Positions 25,847 through 35,777 of a stretch of DNA of 64,000 bases are shown in pieces (the first letter of the stretch is position 1; the number at the start of each line of letters is the position of its first letter). The stretch lies in contig CAKOXT010000006.1 in the NCBI GenBank assembly GCA_934130285.1, positions 30,528 through 94,527 on the forward strand, read 5' to 3'. The notes beneath the pieces were generated by a model, which worked only from the letters and a program-made list of their open reading frames with translations, had not been told where the DNA came from and searched no databases. The translations under genes were made by a program, and so were the position numbers. This stretch comes from an uncultured Clostridia bacterium. Lineage in GTDB: Bacteria; Bacillota; Clostridia; TANB77; CAG-508.

Positions 25847-26935
25847 TTATGGATTATATTCACATTCTCCTGAATCTTCTGCATATATTTGTTCTTCCTC
25901 GGCATACACTTTTACAGAAATTAAATTATACCCTTCCTTACAATCTAATGTAAGTTCATATTCCTTTTGTTCTTTTGGATCGTCAAATTCTAATGTTTTT
26001 TGTTCTCCATTAAAATCATATTCTATCTTTTTTATACCGCTATCATATGCAAGTCTTACATATATCTTACTGTAATCAGGTTCTGCTGTAAATTCTATTG
26101 TAGGTTTTCCAACATATACTTCAAAAGTCTTATTATAAGATCCTGTATTTTTTGCCTTATCTACTGCTGAAATCACAATCTCATTCTCCTCTGAAGCATT
26201 AATTTGAATATTTGTTTTTATTGTATATTTATCAACTCTCTCAGTAACTTCTTGTTCCTGTCCACCATTAATTGAATATATTAATTTAGAAATTTCAGTC
26301 TCATCAGTTGCAGTAACAATTAATGTTGTTCCTTGTAACTTCACATTTAATTCTGGAGCTATTTTATCAACTCCAATATCTGTATGATAAGATTGAATAT
26401 ATTTTGAAATCACATTATTTTGAGCTGTGACAGTTACAAGAATAGTTGTATCACCTTTTGGAATACCTATGTTGTCTAACTTCATTGATGTCTCACCTTT
26501 ACCTTTTTTCTGTTCTAGCTTTCCTAAAGCTTTTATTCCATCATCTGTAACAACTTCATCATCAGCTTCATCTGAAGATGTAGAACTATCATTTCTTTCA
26601 CTCTCGTATTTATCAATTTCATCAACTGTTACATTACCTCTATACCACTGATATGAAACACTTTCTATTGGTGATGAATACGTTGCTTCTATCGAAAGAA
26701 TATCATCATTAGCATTTAATACAATACTTGGTCCTTGATTCAAATTAGAGGCATCTAGACTACTAGTCACCTTACTATTTTCATATATCGAATATCCTGC
26801 TTTTCCTATAAAACATAATGCAAATAAAATCAACAAAAAAGCATATACCTTTATAATTCTTGCTGTATCTCCAGGATTTCTATGTACTTTTGCCTTTTTA
26901 GGTCCACTATGATCTAAAATTTGGTTCAACTTCAT
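25847..26935 (-). CDS. Membrane-anchored protein with Ig-like extracellular region
   Basis: 362 residues. The cytoplasmic N-terminus is basic (LNQILDHSGPKKAKVHRN), followed by one membrane helix at about 29-47 (VYAFLLILFALCFIGKAGYS). The outside part is acidic and beta-rich, with an Asp/Glu/Ser-rich insert at about 110-140 and repeated lines such as KLIYSINGGQEQEV and KKIEYDFNGEQKTLEF that suggest Ig-like folds. No catalytic motif is visible. It is a single transcription unit. Possible wall-associated structural or sensing role; family not recognised. Confidence 0.7.
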   Translation of the reverse strand: MKLNQILDHSGPKKAKVHRNPGDTARIIKVYAFLLILFALCFIGKAGYSIYENSKVTSSLDASNLNQGPSIVLNANDDILSIEATYSSPIESVSYQWYRGNVTVDEIDKYESERNDSSTSSDEADDEVVTDDGIKALGKLEQKKGKGETSMKLDNIGIPKGDTTILVTVTAQNNVISKYIQSYHTDIGVDKIAPELNVKLQGTTLIVTATDETEISKLIYSINGGQEQEVTERVDKYTIKTNIQINASEENEIVISAVDKAKNTGSYNKTFEVYVGKPTIEFTAEPDYSKIYVRLAYDSGIKKIEYDFNGEQKTLEFDDPKEQKEYELTLDCKEGYNLISVKVYAEEEQIYAEDSGECEYNP

Positions 26936-27116
26936 CCTTCCTTTCCTTATATACAGAATATTAATTCTAAATATAAATCATCTAAACTAACTCATAAATT
27001 TATATAAAATCTCTTAATTTTTCCTAATTATATTTGTTAATATCTGTCAACTCCCATTTTGCAAAAAAATTATATCATAACTAATTTTAAATTTAAACCA
27101 CTTTTAAAAAAGAATT

Positions 27117-27166
27117 AAAAAAACTATATTTCCATAAATGCATACTCATGAAAATATAGCTTTTTC
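27117..27166 (-). terminator. Terminator after pcrA
   Basis: AAAAAACTATATTT (27117-27130) pairs imperfectly with AAAATATAGCTTTTTC (27151-27166) around a 20-base loop. The stem sits just downstream of the pcrA stop codon. AT-rich flanks on both strands make it potentially bidirectional. Confidence 0.55.
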
Positions 27167-27188
27167 CACATATTAATTTATCAATTTT

Positions 27189-29468
27189 TTAATCTAAAAC
27201 CTCTAATCCAGCATATTTAGCCATCAATCTCTTATGTCCTATCTTATCAAATGTAATATCAACTTTTGCATCATCACCTTCTGCCTCAACATAATTAATT
27301 TTACCTTCTCCAAATTTCTTATGATATACCCTTTGTCCAGCTCTATATATACTTATATCAACCGAATTATCAGCCTTTTTAGTAATATTATTTAAGAAGC
27401 TTTCAGCAGTTCTAAAATTATATTGCATAACTGGCTTTTGTGACTTCACATCATCTGATTTGTATGAAGTAACATGACTATTTCCATATTTCCATTCATA
27501 TTGATAATCTTCATATGTTTTCTTTGGTGCATCTTCAAAAGATTCATTAAATCCTTCTAATAACTCTTTAGGAATTTCTTTTATAAATCTAGAAACTTGA
27601 TTACAACTTGTTGAACCAAATATTGTTCTTTGTCTAGCACAGCTTATAAATAAATTTTGCTTAGCTCTTGTAATTCCAACATAGCACAATCTTCTCTCTT
27701 CTTCTAATTCTTTAGGTTCGCCAATTGATTTATATCCTGGGAAAATTCCCTCTTCCATTCCAACTAAAAATACAGCAGGGAATTCAAGTCCCTTAGCACT
27801 ATGTAAAGTCATTAATGTAACTGAATCTTCAGAATCATCTGCATTATCAACATCACTTGATAATGTAATTCCCTCTAAAAATTCTTCTAAAGAATTTTCA
27901 GCCATTTGTTCTTCAAATTCCATTGCAACAGTTAAAAATTCTTCTATGTTCTCAAGTCTTGTTTCAGCTTCCGTTGTATCTTCATCTTCCAAAGCTTTTG
28001 TATATCCAGTTTTATTCAATGTTTCCTTGATTAAATCTGAAATTTTTATATCGTCCTTTTTAGCTCTTAATTCTTCAATTTGAGAAACAAATTCTCTAGA
28101 ATTTACAAAAACTCTGTTTAAGCCGAATTCATCAGCTCTTTTTATTACATCATACATTGAAGTTTCTGTTTGAATTGCTAAATCTTGAACATTATCTAAG
28201 CTTGTCTTTCCTATACCTCTTTTAGGTTCATTAATAACTCTAGTTAAACTTAAATTATCAGATGGATTTTGGATTAATCTCAAATAAGCTATAGTATCCT
28301 TAATTTCTTTTCTCTCATAGAATTTCAAACCACCTATAATTTTATAAGGAACATTCTCTCTTCTTAAAATATCTTCTATTGCACGAGATTGACTATTCAT
28401 TCTATATAAAACAGCAAAATCATTATATGTCATATATTCTTCTCTACGAAGTCTATTAATATTTTCAACGACAAAATTAGCTTCATCATACTCATCTGTT
28501 CCTCTATATATGCTTATCATTCCACCTTTTCCATTTTCAGTCCAAAGCTTTTTTTCATATTTAGTTTCATTATTTTTAATAACTGCATTAGCAGCATCCA
28601 AAATATTTTGAGTACATCTATAATTTTGCTCTAATTTTATTATTTTTGTTCCAGGAAAATCCTTTTCAAAGTTCAAAATATTAGTTATATCTGCCCCTCT
28701 AAAAGAATAGATACCCTGATCATTATCACCAACAACTGTAATATTTCCATGTCTTGCAGCTAATATTGAAACTAAAGTAAATTGAGCCTTATTTGTATCC
28801 TGATACTCGTCTACTAACACATACTCAAATTTTTCAGCATAATATTCTAAAACATCTGGATTCTCAGATAAAATCTTAATCGTATAATTTATAATATCAT
28901 CAAAATCAATAGCATTATTTTCTCTTAATCTCTTTTGATAAAGTTCATAAACTTTAGCTATTGTCTCTTTTCTTAGTTCATTATTTGTTCTTAATTTATA
29001 CATATCTGGCTCTAACATTTCATTTTTAGCATTACTTATTTCTGAAAGAACAGCTCTATCTGTAAACATTTTATCATCAACATTTAATTGTTTTAAACAT
29101 TGCTTAACTAAAGTTCTTTGATCTGATGAATCAAAAATTATAAATGAAGATGTAAATCCAATTCTATCAATATATCTTCTTAAAATTCTTACACAAATTG
29201 AATGGAATGTTCCTATCCACATATCTTTTGCGACATCACCAACTAATTTTTCAACCCTTTCTTTCATTTCATTAGCAGCCTTATTTGTAAAGGTAATAGC
29301 TAATATATTCCATGGTTTAACATTTTTTTCTTGCATCAAATACGCAATTTTATGTGTTAATACTTTTGTTTTTCCTGAACCAGCACCAGCAATAACTAAA
29401 CAAGGTCCATCTGTTGCAAGCACAGCTTCTTTTTGTTTATCATTTAGTCCATCTATAATATCACTCAT
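27189..29468 (-). CDS. pcrA: ATP-dependent DNA helicase PcrA (UvrD/Rep superfamily 1)
   Basis: 759 residues, close to the usual 720-760. It unwinds DNA in repair and plasmid or replication-conflict resolution. Motifs in order: Q-motif GLNDKQKEAV, Walker A AGAGSGKTK (about 27-35), DEYQDTNKAQ (DExx box), GDNDQGIYSFRGAD (motif III), GMEEGIFPG (motif V) and RRLCYVGITRAK (motif VI). The C-terminal PcrA/UvrD tail has YRAGQRVYHKKFGEGKI, the RNA-polymerase-interaction (PcrA-type Tudor) domain. A hairpin (TTCGT...ACGAA) lies in its leader at about 29497-29510. Transcribed divergently from the LPNTG gene. Confidence 0.96.
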   Translation of the reverse strand: MSDIIDGLNDKQKEAVLATDGPCLVIAGAGSGKTKVLTHKIAYLMQEKNVKPWNILAITFTNKAANEMKERVEKLVGDVAKDMWIGTFHSICVRILRRYIDRIGFTSSFIIFDSSDQRTLVKQCLKQLNVDDKMFTDRAVLSEISNAKNEMLEPDMYKLRTNNELRKETIAKVYELYQKRLRENNAIDFDDIINYTIKILSENPDVLEYYAEKFEYVLVDEYQDTNKAQFTLVSILAARHGNITVVGDNDQGIYSFRGADITNILNFEKDFPGTKIIKLEQNYRCTQNILDAANAVIKNNETKYEKKLWTENGKGGMISIYRGTDEYDEANFVVENINRLRREEYMTYNDFAVLYRMNSQSRAIEDILRRENVPYKIIGGLKFYERKEIKDTIAYLRLIQNPSDNLSLTRVINEPKRGIGKTSLDNVQDLAIQTETSMYDVIKRADEFGLNRVFVNSREFVSQIEELRAKKDDIKISDLIKETLNKTGYTKALEDEDTTEAETRLENIEEFLTVAMEFEEQMAENSLEEFLEGITLSSDVDNADDSEDSVTLMTLHSAKGLEFPAVFLVGMEEGIFPGYKSIGEPKELEEERRLCYVGITRAKQNLFISCARQRTIFGSTSCNQVSRFIKEIPKELLEGFNESFEDAPKKTYEDYQYEWKYGNSHVTSYKSDDVKSQKPVMQYNFRTAESFLNNITKKADNSVDISIYRAGQRVYHKKFGEGKINYVEAEGDDAKVDITFDKIGHKRLMAKYAGLEVLD

Positions 29469-29520
29469 TTTAAAATTCCTTTCATCGTTTATACATTCGT
29501 TGTTACGAATTTATGTTTGC

Positions 29521-29549
29521 ATTATATAAAAAAACTCGTTGTTTGTAAA
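29521..29549 (-). promoter_or_regulatory. Probable pcrA promoter
   Basis: TTTACA (29549-29544) and TATAAT (29526-29521) are separated by exactly 17 bp on the minus strand, about 50 bp upstream of the pcrA ATG. Confidence 0.6.
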
Positions 29550-29591
29550 TAGATTTTTCTTTTACATTTCATTACTTTTTGTTTACATCTA

Positions 29592-29621
29592 TTGACATTA
29601 TATTTTTTTTATTTGTACAAT
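29592..29621 (+). promoter_or_regulatory. Probable promoter of the LPNTG gene
   Basis: TTGACA (29592-29597) and TACAAT (29616-29621) are 18 bp apart. The ribosome site AGGAGG follows at about 29645 and the ATG at 29659. Confidence 0.6.
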
Positions 29622-29658
29622 ATAGTAAACTATATATAATACATAGGAGGAAAGAATA

Positions 29659-30051
29659 ATGAAGAATATAAACAAAGCTCTTATCCTTTCACTATCAGTT
29701 TTATTAATATTGGCATTTGCTAATTTCTCATTTGCAGCTAGTTCAATTTCAGCCAAAAATGATACAAGTACAAATGAAAGCAGTAATACTTCTGATAATG
29801 AAGCTGATAACAAAGCAACAAATAATACATCATTAAACACGGCAAGTAACAATACATCTACTAATAATGTATCTACTAATAGTTCTACAAACGCAAGCAA
29901 ACCTATTAGTTCATCAAACTCAAGTGGAAACTTACCAAATACAGGTATTGAAGATACATATTTAAACTTCGCATTAATTTTATTATTAGCTATTGTACTT
30001 GGAATGTTCTCTTTAGTTCAATACAATAAAATTGTTAAAAAAGAAGACTAA
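29659..30051 (+). CDS. Small sortase-type (LPNTG) surface protein
   Basis: 130 residues. A signal peptide ends at about residue 30 (ILAFANFSFAASS). Residues 30-95 are low complexity, rich in Ser, Thr and Asn (NNTSTNNVSTNSSTNAS), a likely glycosylated or disordered wall spacer. LPNTG at about 100, a hydrophobic helix and the basic tail KIVKKED form a cell-wall sorting signal. No globular domain remains, so it may be a stalk or a decoy rather than an enzyme. AGGAGG lies 9 bases before the ATG. No sortase gene is in the window. Confidence 0.85.
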   Translation: MKNINKALILSLSVLLILAFANFSFAASSISAKNDTSTNESSNTSDNEADNKATNNTSLNTASNNTSTNNVSTNSSTNASKPISSSNSSGNLPNTGIEDTYLNFALILLLAIVLGMFSLVQYNKIVKKED

Positions 30052-30052
30052 A

Positions 30053-30091
30053 AAATAAACCTAGAAATATTTAATTTCTAGGTTATTTTTA
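30053..30091 (+). terminator. Terminator after the LPNTG gene
   Basis: AAATAAACCTAGAAAT pairs with ATTTCTAGGTTATTTTT (about 30053-30068 with 30074-30090) and ends in a T run. It starts two bases after the stop codon. Confidence 0.75.
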
Positions 30092-30105
30092 ACTTTAATG
30101 CTACA

Positions 30106-30122
30106 CCCCAGCTATGCTGGGG
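30106..30122. terminator. GC-rich hairpin between prfA and the LPNTG terminator
   Basis: CCCCAGC (30106-30112) pairs with GCTGGGG (30116-30122) around a TAT loop. It is the most GC-rich stem nearby and lies 20 bases downstream of the prfA stop. A T tract is missing on either strand, so its role as terminator is tentative. A palindrome GAATAGCTATTC follows at 30122-30133. Confidence 0.45.
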
Positions 30123-30140
30123 AATAGCTATTCTTTATTT

Positions 30141-31202
30141 TTACTCTTGATTTCCTTTTAATTTTTCAGCTCTATCATATGCAGTTATCGCATCTATCAT
30201 TTCATCTAAGTTTCCATTTAAGAAATCTTCCATTTGATAAATACTCAAACCAATTCTATGATCTGTAATTCTTCCTTGAGGATAATTATAAGTACGTATT
30301 TTCTCACTTCTATCACCAGCACCTACTTGTGATTTTCTTTCACTTGCAAGTTCTTCATCTTGTTTTTTCTTTTCCATCTCATAAATTCTTGATTTTAATA
30401 ATCTCATTGCATACTCTCTATTTTGAACTTGTGAACGTTCAGTTTGACATTCTGCAACAATTCCTGTTGGTTCATGAATTAATCTAACAGCTGATGATGT
30501 TTTATTAACATGCTGTCCACCAGCACCTGAAGCTCTAAAAACTTCCATTCTAATATCAGCCGGATTTAGTTCAACCTCAACATCCTCAACAACAGGTAAC
30601 ACTGCAACTGTTGCAGTTGAAGTATGAATTCTACCACTACTTTCTGTATCAGGAACTCTTTGTACTCTATGAACACCACTTTCAAATTTTAATCTACTAT
30701 AAACACCTTTACCCGTTATCATAAATGAAATTTCTTTATATCCACCTAATTCTGTAGCATTTTCATTTAAAACTTCTAACTTCCAATGTTTTCTCTCAGC
30801 ATACATTGAATACATTCTAAATAATGTTCCAGCAAATAGAGCAGCTTCATCTCCTCCAGCTCCTCCACGGATTTCACAAATGATATTTTTCTCATCATCT
30901 TTATCCTTTGGAATTAATAAAATCTTTAATTCTTCTTCTATTTTAGGTAATTTCTCTCTACATTCATCCATTTGCATTTCTGCAAGTTCTTTTAAATCCT
31001 TATCAGCCAACATTTCTTGAGCTTCATCATAAGCTTCTTTAACTTTTTTATATTCTCTATATTTTTCAACAATGTCAACCATATCGCTATGTTCTTTCAT
31101 TAAGTTTTTCCATTCATTCTGTCTTGCAATAACCTCTGGATCACTAATAAGCTTATTTAATTCCTCATAACGTCTTTCAACAGCTTCTAATTTTTGAAAC
31201 AT
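30141..31202 (-). CDS. prfA: Peptide chain release factor 1
   Basis: 353 residues. RF1 reads UAA and UAG stop codons and hydrolyses peptidyl-tRNA at the ribosome. The catalytic GGQ motif is in RASGAGGQHVNKTSSAVRL. The flanking ESGVHRVQRVPDTESSGRIHTSTATVAV and the C-terminal KIRTYNYPQGRITDHRIG are RF1/RF2 class signatures; the lack of a programmed frameshift and the overall length favour RF1. prmC, often adjacent, is not nearby. It has its own promoter at 31235-31263. Confidence 0.95.
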   Translation of the reverse strand: MFQKLEAVERRYEELNKLISDPEVIARQNEWKNLMKEHSDMVDIVEKYREYKKVKEAYDEAQEMLADKDLKELAEMQMDECREKLPKIEEELKILLIPKDKDDEKNIICEIRGGAGGDEAALFAGTLFRMYSMYAERKHWKLEVLNENATELGGYKEISFMITGKGVYSRLKFESGVHRVQRVPDTESSGRIHTSTATVAVLPVVEDVEVELNPADIRMEVFRASGAGGQHVNKTSSAVRLIHEPTGIVAECQTERSQVQNREYAMRLLKSRIYEMEKKKQDEELASERKSQVGAGDRSEKIRTYNYPQGRITDHRIGLSIYQMEDFLNGNLDEMIDAITAYDRAEKLKGNQE

Positions 31203-31234
31203 AAATTTCTCTCCTTTATTTTTATAACATTACA

Positions 31235-31263
31235 ATTATACACGATTATAGCATATTTTTCAA
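31235..31263 (-). promoter_or_regulatory. Probable prfA promoter
   Basis: TTGAAA (31263-31258) and TATAAT (31240-31235) are separated by 17 bp on the minus strand, about 33 bp upstream of the prfA start. Confidence 0.6.
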
Positions 31264-31299
31264 GGGTTGTATGTCCCTTATGTTTAATTATACATCTTT

Positions 31300-32064
31300 C
31301 TATTTTATATTAAAAATTCTCATAGCATTTTCTCTCGTAACCTTAGCTACTTCTTCTATACTTAAGCCCTTCACTTCTGCAATTTTTTCAGCAACATATT
31401 TAACAAATAAAGATGTATTAGTTTCTCCTCTATGAGGCTCTGGTGCTAAATAAGGACTATCTGTCTCAATTAAAATTCTATCCATTGGAACCAAATCTAT
31501 ACAACCTGCTGATTTAGCATTTTTGAAAGTAACATTTCCACTAAATGATATATAAAAACCAAGTTTTAAACCTTCTTTTATCAACTCTTGATTCAAAGGA
31601 CAGCAATGAAAAATACCTTTTTTATCTACCGGATGTTCTTTTAAAATTTGTAAAGTATCCATAACAGCTTCTCTTGTATGAATAACAATAGGTAATTCTA
31701 ATCTATTAGCAATATTAATTTCTTCAATAAATACTCTTTTTTGTTCCTCTTTGTTTTCCTTATTCCAATGATAATCTAGTCCAATCTCACCAATTGCAAC
31801 ATTTTTCTTATACTTTGCAATTTCTTCAATTTCTTTTAATTCAGAATCCACATTTCCGTTTATATCATTTGGCGAAATTCCACAAGTTGCAAACACATGA
31901 GGAAATTTTTTAGCTACTTCAATTGCATCCTTTGAACCAGATAAATTATATCCAGCACAAACAATATTCGTAATTTCATACTTATACATTTTCTCAATCA
32001 ATTCATCTCTATTTTCCAAAAATCTCTCATCATTATAATGTGCATGTGAATCAAAAAAATCCAT
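31300..32064 (-). CDS. tatD: TatD-family metal-dependent hydrolase
   Basis: 254 residues, the normal TatD length. Metal-binding motifs of the TIM-barrel hydrolase are intact: FDSHAHYND (HxH), GEIGLDYHWN (Glu), IHTREA (His), HCCP and ETDSPYLAPEPHRG (Asp). Members are 3'-5' DNA exonucleases or deoxyribonucleases in DNA repair and decay. It follows smc by 53 bp with a hairpin between, so it may be partly separate from smc. AAAGGAAG upstream supports the ATG. Confidence 0.92.
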   Translation of the reverse strand: MDFFDSHAHYNDERFLENRDELIEKMYKYEITNIVCAGYNLSGSKDAIEVAKKFPHVFATCGISPNDINGNVDSELKEIEEIAKYKKNVAIGEIGLDYHWNKENKEEQKRVFIEEINIANRLELPIVIHTREAVMDTLQILKEHPVDKKGIFHCCPLNQELIKEGLKLGFYISFSGNVTFKNAKSAGCIDLVPMDRILIETDSPYLAPEPHRGETNTSLFVKYVAEKIAEVKGLSIEEVAKVTRENAMRIFNIK

Positions 32065-32087
32065 ATAAAACTTCCTTTCATAACAGA

Positions 32088-32111
32088 AGGTCTAAAATAA
32101 ATTTTAGACCT
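32088..32111 (-). terminator. Hairpin between smc and tatD
   Basis: A perfect 10-bp stem (AGGTCTAAAA, 32088-32097, with TTTTAGACCT, 32102-32111) lies 6 bases after the smc stop codon on the minus strand. It is followed by TCTGTT, a weak T stretch, so it may attenuate rather than stop transcription into tatD. Confidence 0.5.
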
Positions 32112-32117
32112 CGTTTC

Positions 32118-35100
32118 TTATTTCTTTAAATCTAATGATAATAATTTAGATATACCATTTTCCTGCATTGTAATACCATAAACTGTGTTAGCAGCTTCCA
32201 TAGTACCTTTTCTATGTGTAATAACCAAGAATTGTGACTCTTGGGCAAACTTCTTTAAGTACTCTGCAAAACGATAAACATTAACATCATCAAGTGCAGC
32301 TTCAATTTCATCTAACACACAGAAAGGAGCAGGATTAATTTTTAATATTGCAAATAGCAAAGCAATCGCTGTAAAAGCACGCTCTCCACCAGAAAGCAAC
32401 ATCATATTTTGTAACTTTTTACCTGGTGGTTGAACCTCAATTTCAATTCCTGATTCCAAAATATTATCCTCATCAGTCAATTTAAGCTCAGCTTTACCAC
32501 CGCCAAACAATTCCACAAATACTTCAGAGAAATTTTTATTAATAACTCTAAATCTATCTTCAAATTGTTTTTTCATAACAGTCGTCATATCAGTAATAAC
32601 ATTTCTTAATTTAGCCATTGTCGTTTCTAAATCCAAACGTTGTTCATTCATAAAATCATAACGTTCTTTTAATTTCTTATATTCCTCTATTGAATCAATA
32701 TTTACACTACCTAAATCCTTCATTTCTCCACGAATCTTATTAACCTGCTTCTGAACTTCAGCAACATTTTTAGGTTCTTCATATTCGCCAGGATCATTAG
32801 GAGTAATCTCATATTCTTCCCACATTTTAGAAATAATCTGCTCTAATTCAACTTCATACTTAGATTTTTTAATATCAGCCTTATTAACTTGTTCTTTTAA
32901 GCCATCAATCTTTTCCATTTGATCTGTAAAGTTCTCTTCAGCTTCTTCAAGTTTTTGATTTTTAGTAATTCTATCATTTTTTAATTCTTCAACTTTAGTT
33001 CCACTATTAGAAACCTCTTTTAACAAGTTTTCAGCTTCTTCATTCAATTTTATATTTAATTCTTCTAATTTATCATTTTCTTCAGTTAACTTAATTTTTT
33101 GTTCTTTCTTATTTTCCGTTGATTGTTTTAAATTTTCAATATCATTATTGATTCTCTCAACAATCTCATTAATTGATGCTTCACTTTCATCAAATGAAGA
33201 AACAGATATTTTTAAATTTGTAATATCAAAATTCAAATCATCAACAATTGTTTGAGTTTCTTTATTATGATTTGAAAACTCTTCAATTTCTTCAGACAAC
33301 TTCTTATTTTCTTCATCTATTGCTGAGATTTTTTCATTCAAATCATTTTGAGTTTGCTCATTAATTTTTAATTGTTCTTCTATTGATTTTTTCTCATCTC
33401 TAAGTTTTTCTAATCTTTTTTCAACCTTTGAAACAGCTTCTTCAATAGATGAAACCCTTTGTTTCTCTGTTGCATAAACAATTTCAATATCTTTAAGTTC
33501 GTTTTCCAAACCTTCAATTTCTTCTAATAAGTCCTCAATTGAATTTTCATATTCAGATTTATCTTTTTTAAGTTTTTCAACTTTTTTCTCTAACTCAGCA
33601 ATAGTCTTTTTTAACTCTTCAATTTCTCTTGATCTTCCAAGAATATTTACTGTTTTTGTTGAAACACTACCACCACTAATAGCTCCAGATGGATTTAATA
33701 CATCACCTTGCAATGTAACAATCCTAAACCCATAAGAATTTTTTCTAGCTATTGCAATAGCATTATCCATTGTATCCACAATCAAAGTTCTACCTAATAA
33801 ACTAAGTACAATTTGTTCATATTTTTTATCAAATTTAACCAAATCAGAAGCAATACCAATTACTCCTTTTTCAGATTTGATTTTATCTAATTTTTTTCCT
33901 TTTACTGAAGTTATTGGTAAAAAACTAGCTCTTCCTAAATTGAATTTTCTTAAATGTTCAACTAATTTTTTAGCATCTTCCTCTGTATCTGTTACTATAT
34001 TTTGCATAGATTGACCAAGGCACATTTCAATTGCAGTTTCATATTCTTTAGGAACACTAATAAGATTAGCAATAACTCCATGTACACCTTTTTTCAACGA
34101 AAGATCTTTTTCACAATCTTGCAAAATTGATTTAACACTTCTTATATATCCCTCTTTTTCTTTTTCAGTTTCTATAAGAAATTTCATTCTTGAATCTTTC
34201 ATTCTAATTTCAGATTCACATTGATTTATTTTTAAATCATATTCTTTAAGTTTGGCATCTGACTCTTTTCTTTTCTCATCAATCTTATTTAAATCGCCCT
34301 TTATTTTCTCTCTTTTTGCCTCTATTTCAGCAAATTTTTGAGAAATTTCTGACTTCTGCATACGTGAAGAATCAAGTTCAGAAATATTTACATCTATTTC
34401 TTCTTCAACAACTTTTTTCCTTGAATTAGAATTCTCAACATTAGCTTTCAAAGTAGAAATAGCATTAGAAATCTCATACTTTTCATCAGTATTATCCTCA
34501 ACCTTTTTCTTCTTAGTTTCCATATCTAATTCTTTTTCAGACATTTTATCTGTAAGTTTTTTCAACTCAGTTTCTTTTTCTTCTAATTCTTTTACAAATT
34601 TTTCTTTATTTTCAGTAAGATTTGTCTTTTTGTCATTTTTCTGATTTATTTCTTCTTCTAGGACTTTAAGTCTTTCATCGTTTTCAATAATTTCTTTTTC
34701 TAATCTTTCAAAGTTAGCATTATTGTTATTTATTTTTTCCAAATTGATATTAATATCTGCTTTTATTTGTTCTTTTTTCTTCTCATTTTCAAAGCCCAAA
34801 TTCTGCATTTTCTCAATTTGTTCAGTTATACTATCTAATGAAGCTCTCAATTTTTCCTTCAACTCTTGAATATTTGAAAGTCTCTCATTTTCTCTAACTA
34901 ACTGTGTATTATAAATATCTTGATCATTTATAACTTCTTCTATTCTTTTCTTATAATCATTTATATTATGAATAAACAATCCAATTTCTATAGATTTAAG
35001 TTCATCTCTTAATCGTAAATATTCTTTTGCTTTTTCAGCTTGTATTTTGGTTGGTTCAATATTAGCTTCAATTTCTGAAATAATATCATTAATTCTAAGC

Positions 35101-35663
35101 AAATTTAATTTAGTTTGTTCTAGTTTTTTCTCAGACTCAGCTTTTCTTACTCTATATTTCACAATTCCAGCAGCCTCTTCAAAAATATGTCTTCTTTCCT
35201 CTGATTTATTGCTTAATATTTCATCAATTTTTCCCTGACCAATTATAGAATACCCATCTTTTCCAATACCCGTATCCATAAATAATTCAAGAACATCTTT
35301 AAGTCTGCAAGGCGTCTTGTTTATATAATATCCAGACTCACCACTTCTATATAATTTTCTTGTTATTGTAACCTCATTATATTCAATAGGCAATTTTTGA
35401 TCAGAATTATCCATAACCATAGATACCTCTGCAAAACCTAATGATTTTCTATTCTGAGTTCCAGCAAAAATAACATCTTCTGTTTTAGAACCTCTAAGCG
35501 ATTTCATACTTTGTTCACCTAAAACCCATCTAATCGCATCAGATATATTACTCTTTCCAGAACCATTAGGACCTATAACCGTAGTAATTCCTGGCATAAA
35601 TTCTAATACTGTTTTATCTGCGAATGATTTAAAACCTTGTAATTCTAATTTTTTTAAATACAT
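32118..35663 (-). CDS. smc: Chromosome segregation protein SMC
   Basis: 1181 residues, the typical length. SMC dimers with ScpAB compact and segregate chromosomes. N-terminal Walker A is GPNGSGKSN with the following LGEQSMKSLRGSK; the coiled coil (about 170-500) leads to the hinge at about 515-640 (KKGVHGVIANLISVP, GDVLNPSGAISGGS). A second coiled coil ends in the C-terminal head: ABC signature LLSGGERAFTAIALL and Walker B CVLDEIEAALDD. Clostridia often place ftsY after smc, but here tatD and prfA follow. It has its own promoter and is divergent from the HD-GYP gene. Confidence 0.97.
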   Translation of the reverse strand: MYLKKLELQGFKSFADKTVLEFMPGITTVIGPNGSGKSNISDAIRWVLGEQSMKSLRGSKTEDVIFAGTQNRKSLGFAEVSMVMDNSDQKLPIEYNEVTITRKLYRSGESGYYINKTPCRLKDVLELFMDTGIGKDGYSIIGQGKIDEILSNKSEERRHIFEEAAGIVKYRVRKAESEKKLEQTKLNLLRINDIISEIEANIEPTKIQAEKAKEYLRLRDELKSIEIGLFIHNINDYKKRIEEVINDQDIYNTQLVRENERLSNIQELKEKLRASLDSITEQIEKMQNLGFENEKKKEQIKADININLEKINNNNANFERLEKEIIENDERLKVLEEEINQKNDKKTNLTENKEKFVKELEEKETELKKLTDKMSEKELDMETKKKKVEDNTDEKYEISNAISTLKANVENSNSRKKVVEEEIDVNISELDSSRMQKSEISQKFAEIEAKREKIKGDLNKIDEKRKESDAKLKEYDLKINQCESEIRMKDSRMKFLIETEKEKEGYIRSVKSILQDCEKDLSLKKGVHGVIANLISVPKEYETAIEMCLGQSMQNIVTDTEEDAKKLVEHLRKFNLGRASFLPITSVKGKKLDKIKSEKGVIGIASDLVKFDKKYEQIVLSLLGRTLIVDTMDNAIAIARKNSYGFRIVTLQGDVLNPSGAISGGSVSTKTVNILGRSREIEELKKTIAELEKKVEKLKKDKSEYENSIEDLLEEIEGLENELKDIEIVYATEKQRVSSIEEAVSKVEKRLEKLRDEKKSIEEQLKINEQTQNDLNEKISAIDEENKKLSEEIEEFSNHNKETQTIVDDLNFDITNLKISVSSFDESEASINEIVERINNDIENLKQSTENKKEQKIKLTEENDKLEELNIKLNEEAENLLKEVSNSGTKVEELKNDRITKNQKLEEAEENFTDQMEKIDGLKEQVNKADIKKSKYEVELEQIISKMWEEYEITPNDPGEYEEPKNVAEVQKQVNKIRGEMKDLGSVNIDSIEEYKKLKERYDFMNEQRLDLETTMAKLRNVITDMTTVMKKQFEDRFRVINKNFSEVFVELFGGGKAELKLTDEDNILESGIEIEVQPPGKKLQNMMLLSGGERAFTAIALLFAILKINPAPFCVLDEIEAALDDVNVYRFAEYLKKFAQESQFLVITHRKGTMEAANTVYGITMQENGISKLLSLDLKK

Positions 35664-35709
35664 TTTATCTTCCTTCTTTTAAGTCTTTTTCATTACTTTT
35701 TACCCAATT

Positions 35710-35738
35710 ATCATATATTAATTTTAGAATTTAATCAA
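35710..35738 (-). promoter_or_regulatory. Probable smc promoter
   Basis: TTGATT (35738-35733) and TATGAT (35715-35710) are 17 bp apart on the minus strand, about 45 bp before the smc ATG. Confidence 0.55.
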
Positions 35739-35748
35739 GCATTTTCCC

Positions 35749-35777
35749 TTGACCAATTTATTTATTAGCGATAATAT
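35749..35777 (+). promoter_or_regulatory. Probable promoter of the HD-GYP gene
   Basis: TTGACC (35749-35754) and TAATAT (35772-35777) are separated by 17 bp. The predicted leader is about 70 bases. It is back to back with the smc promoter. Confidence 0.6.
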
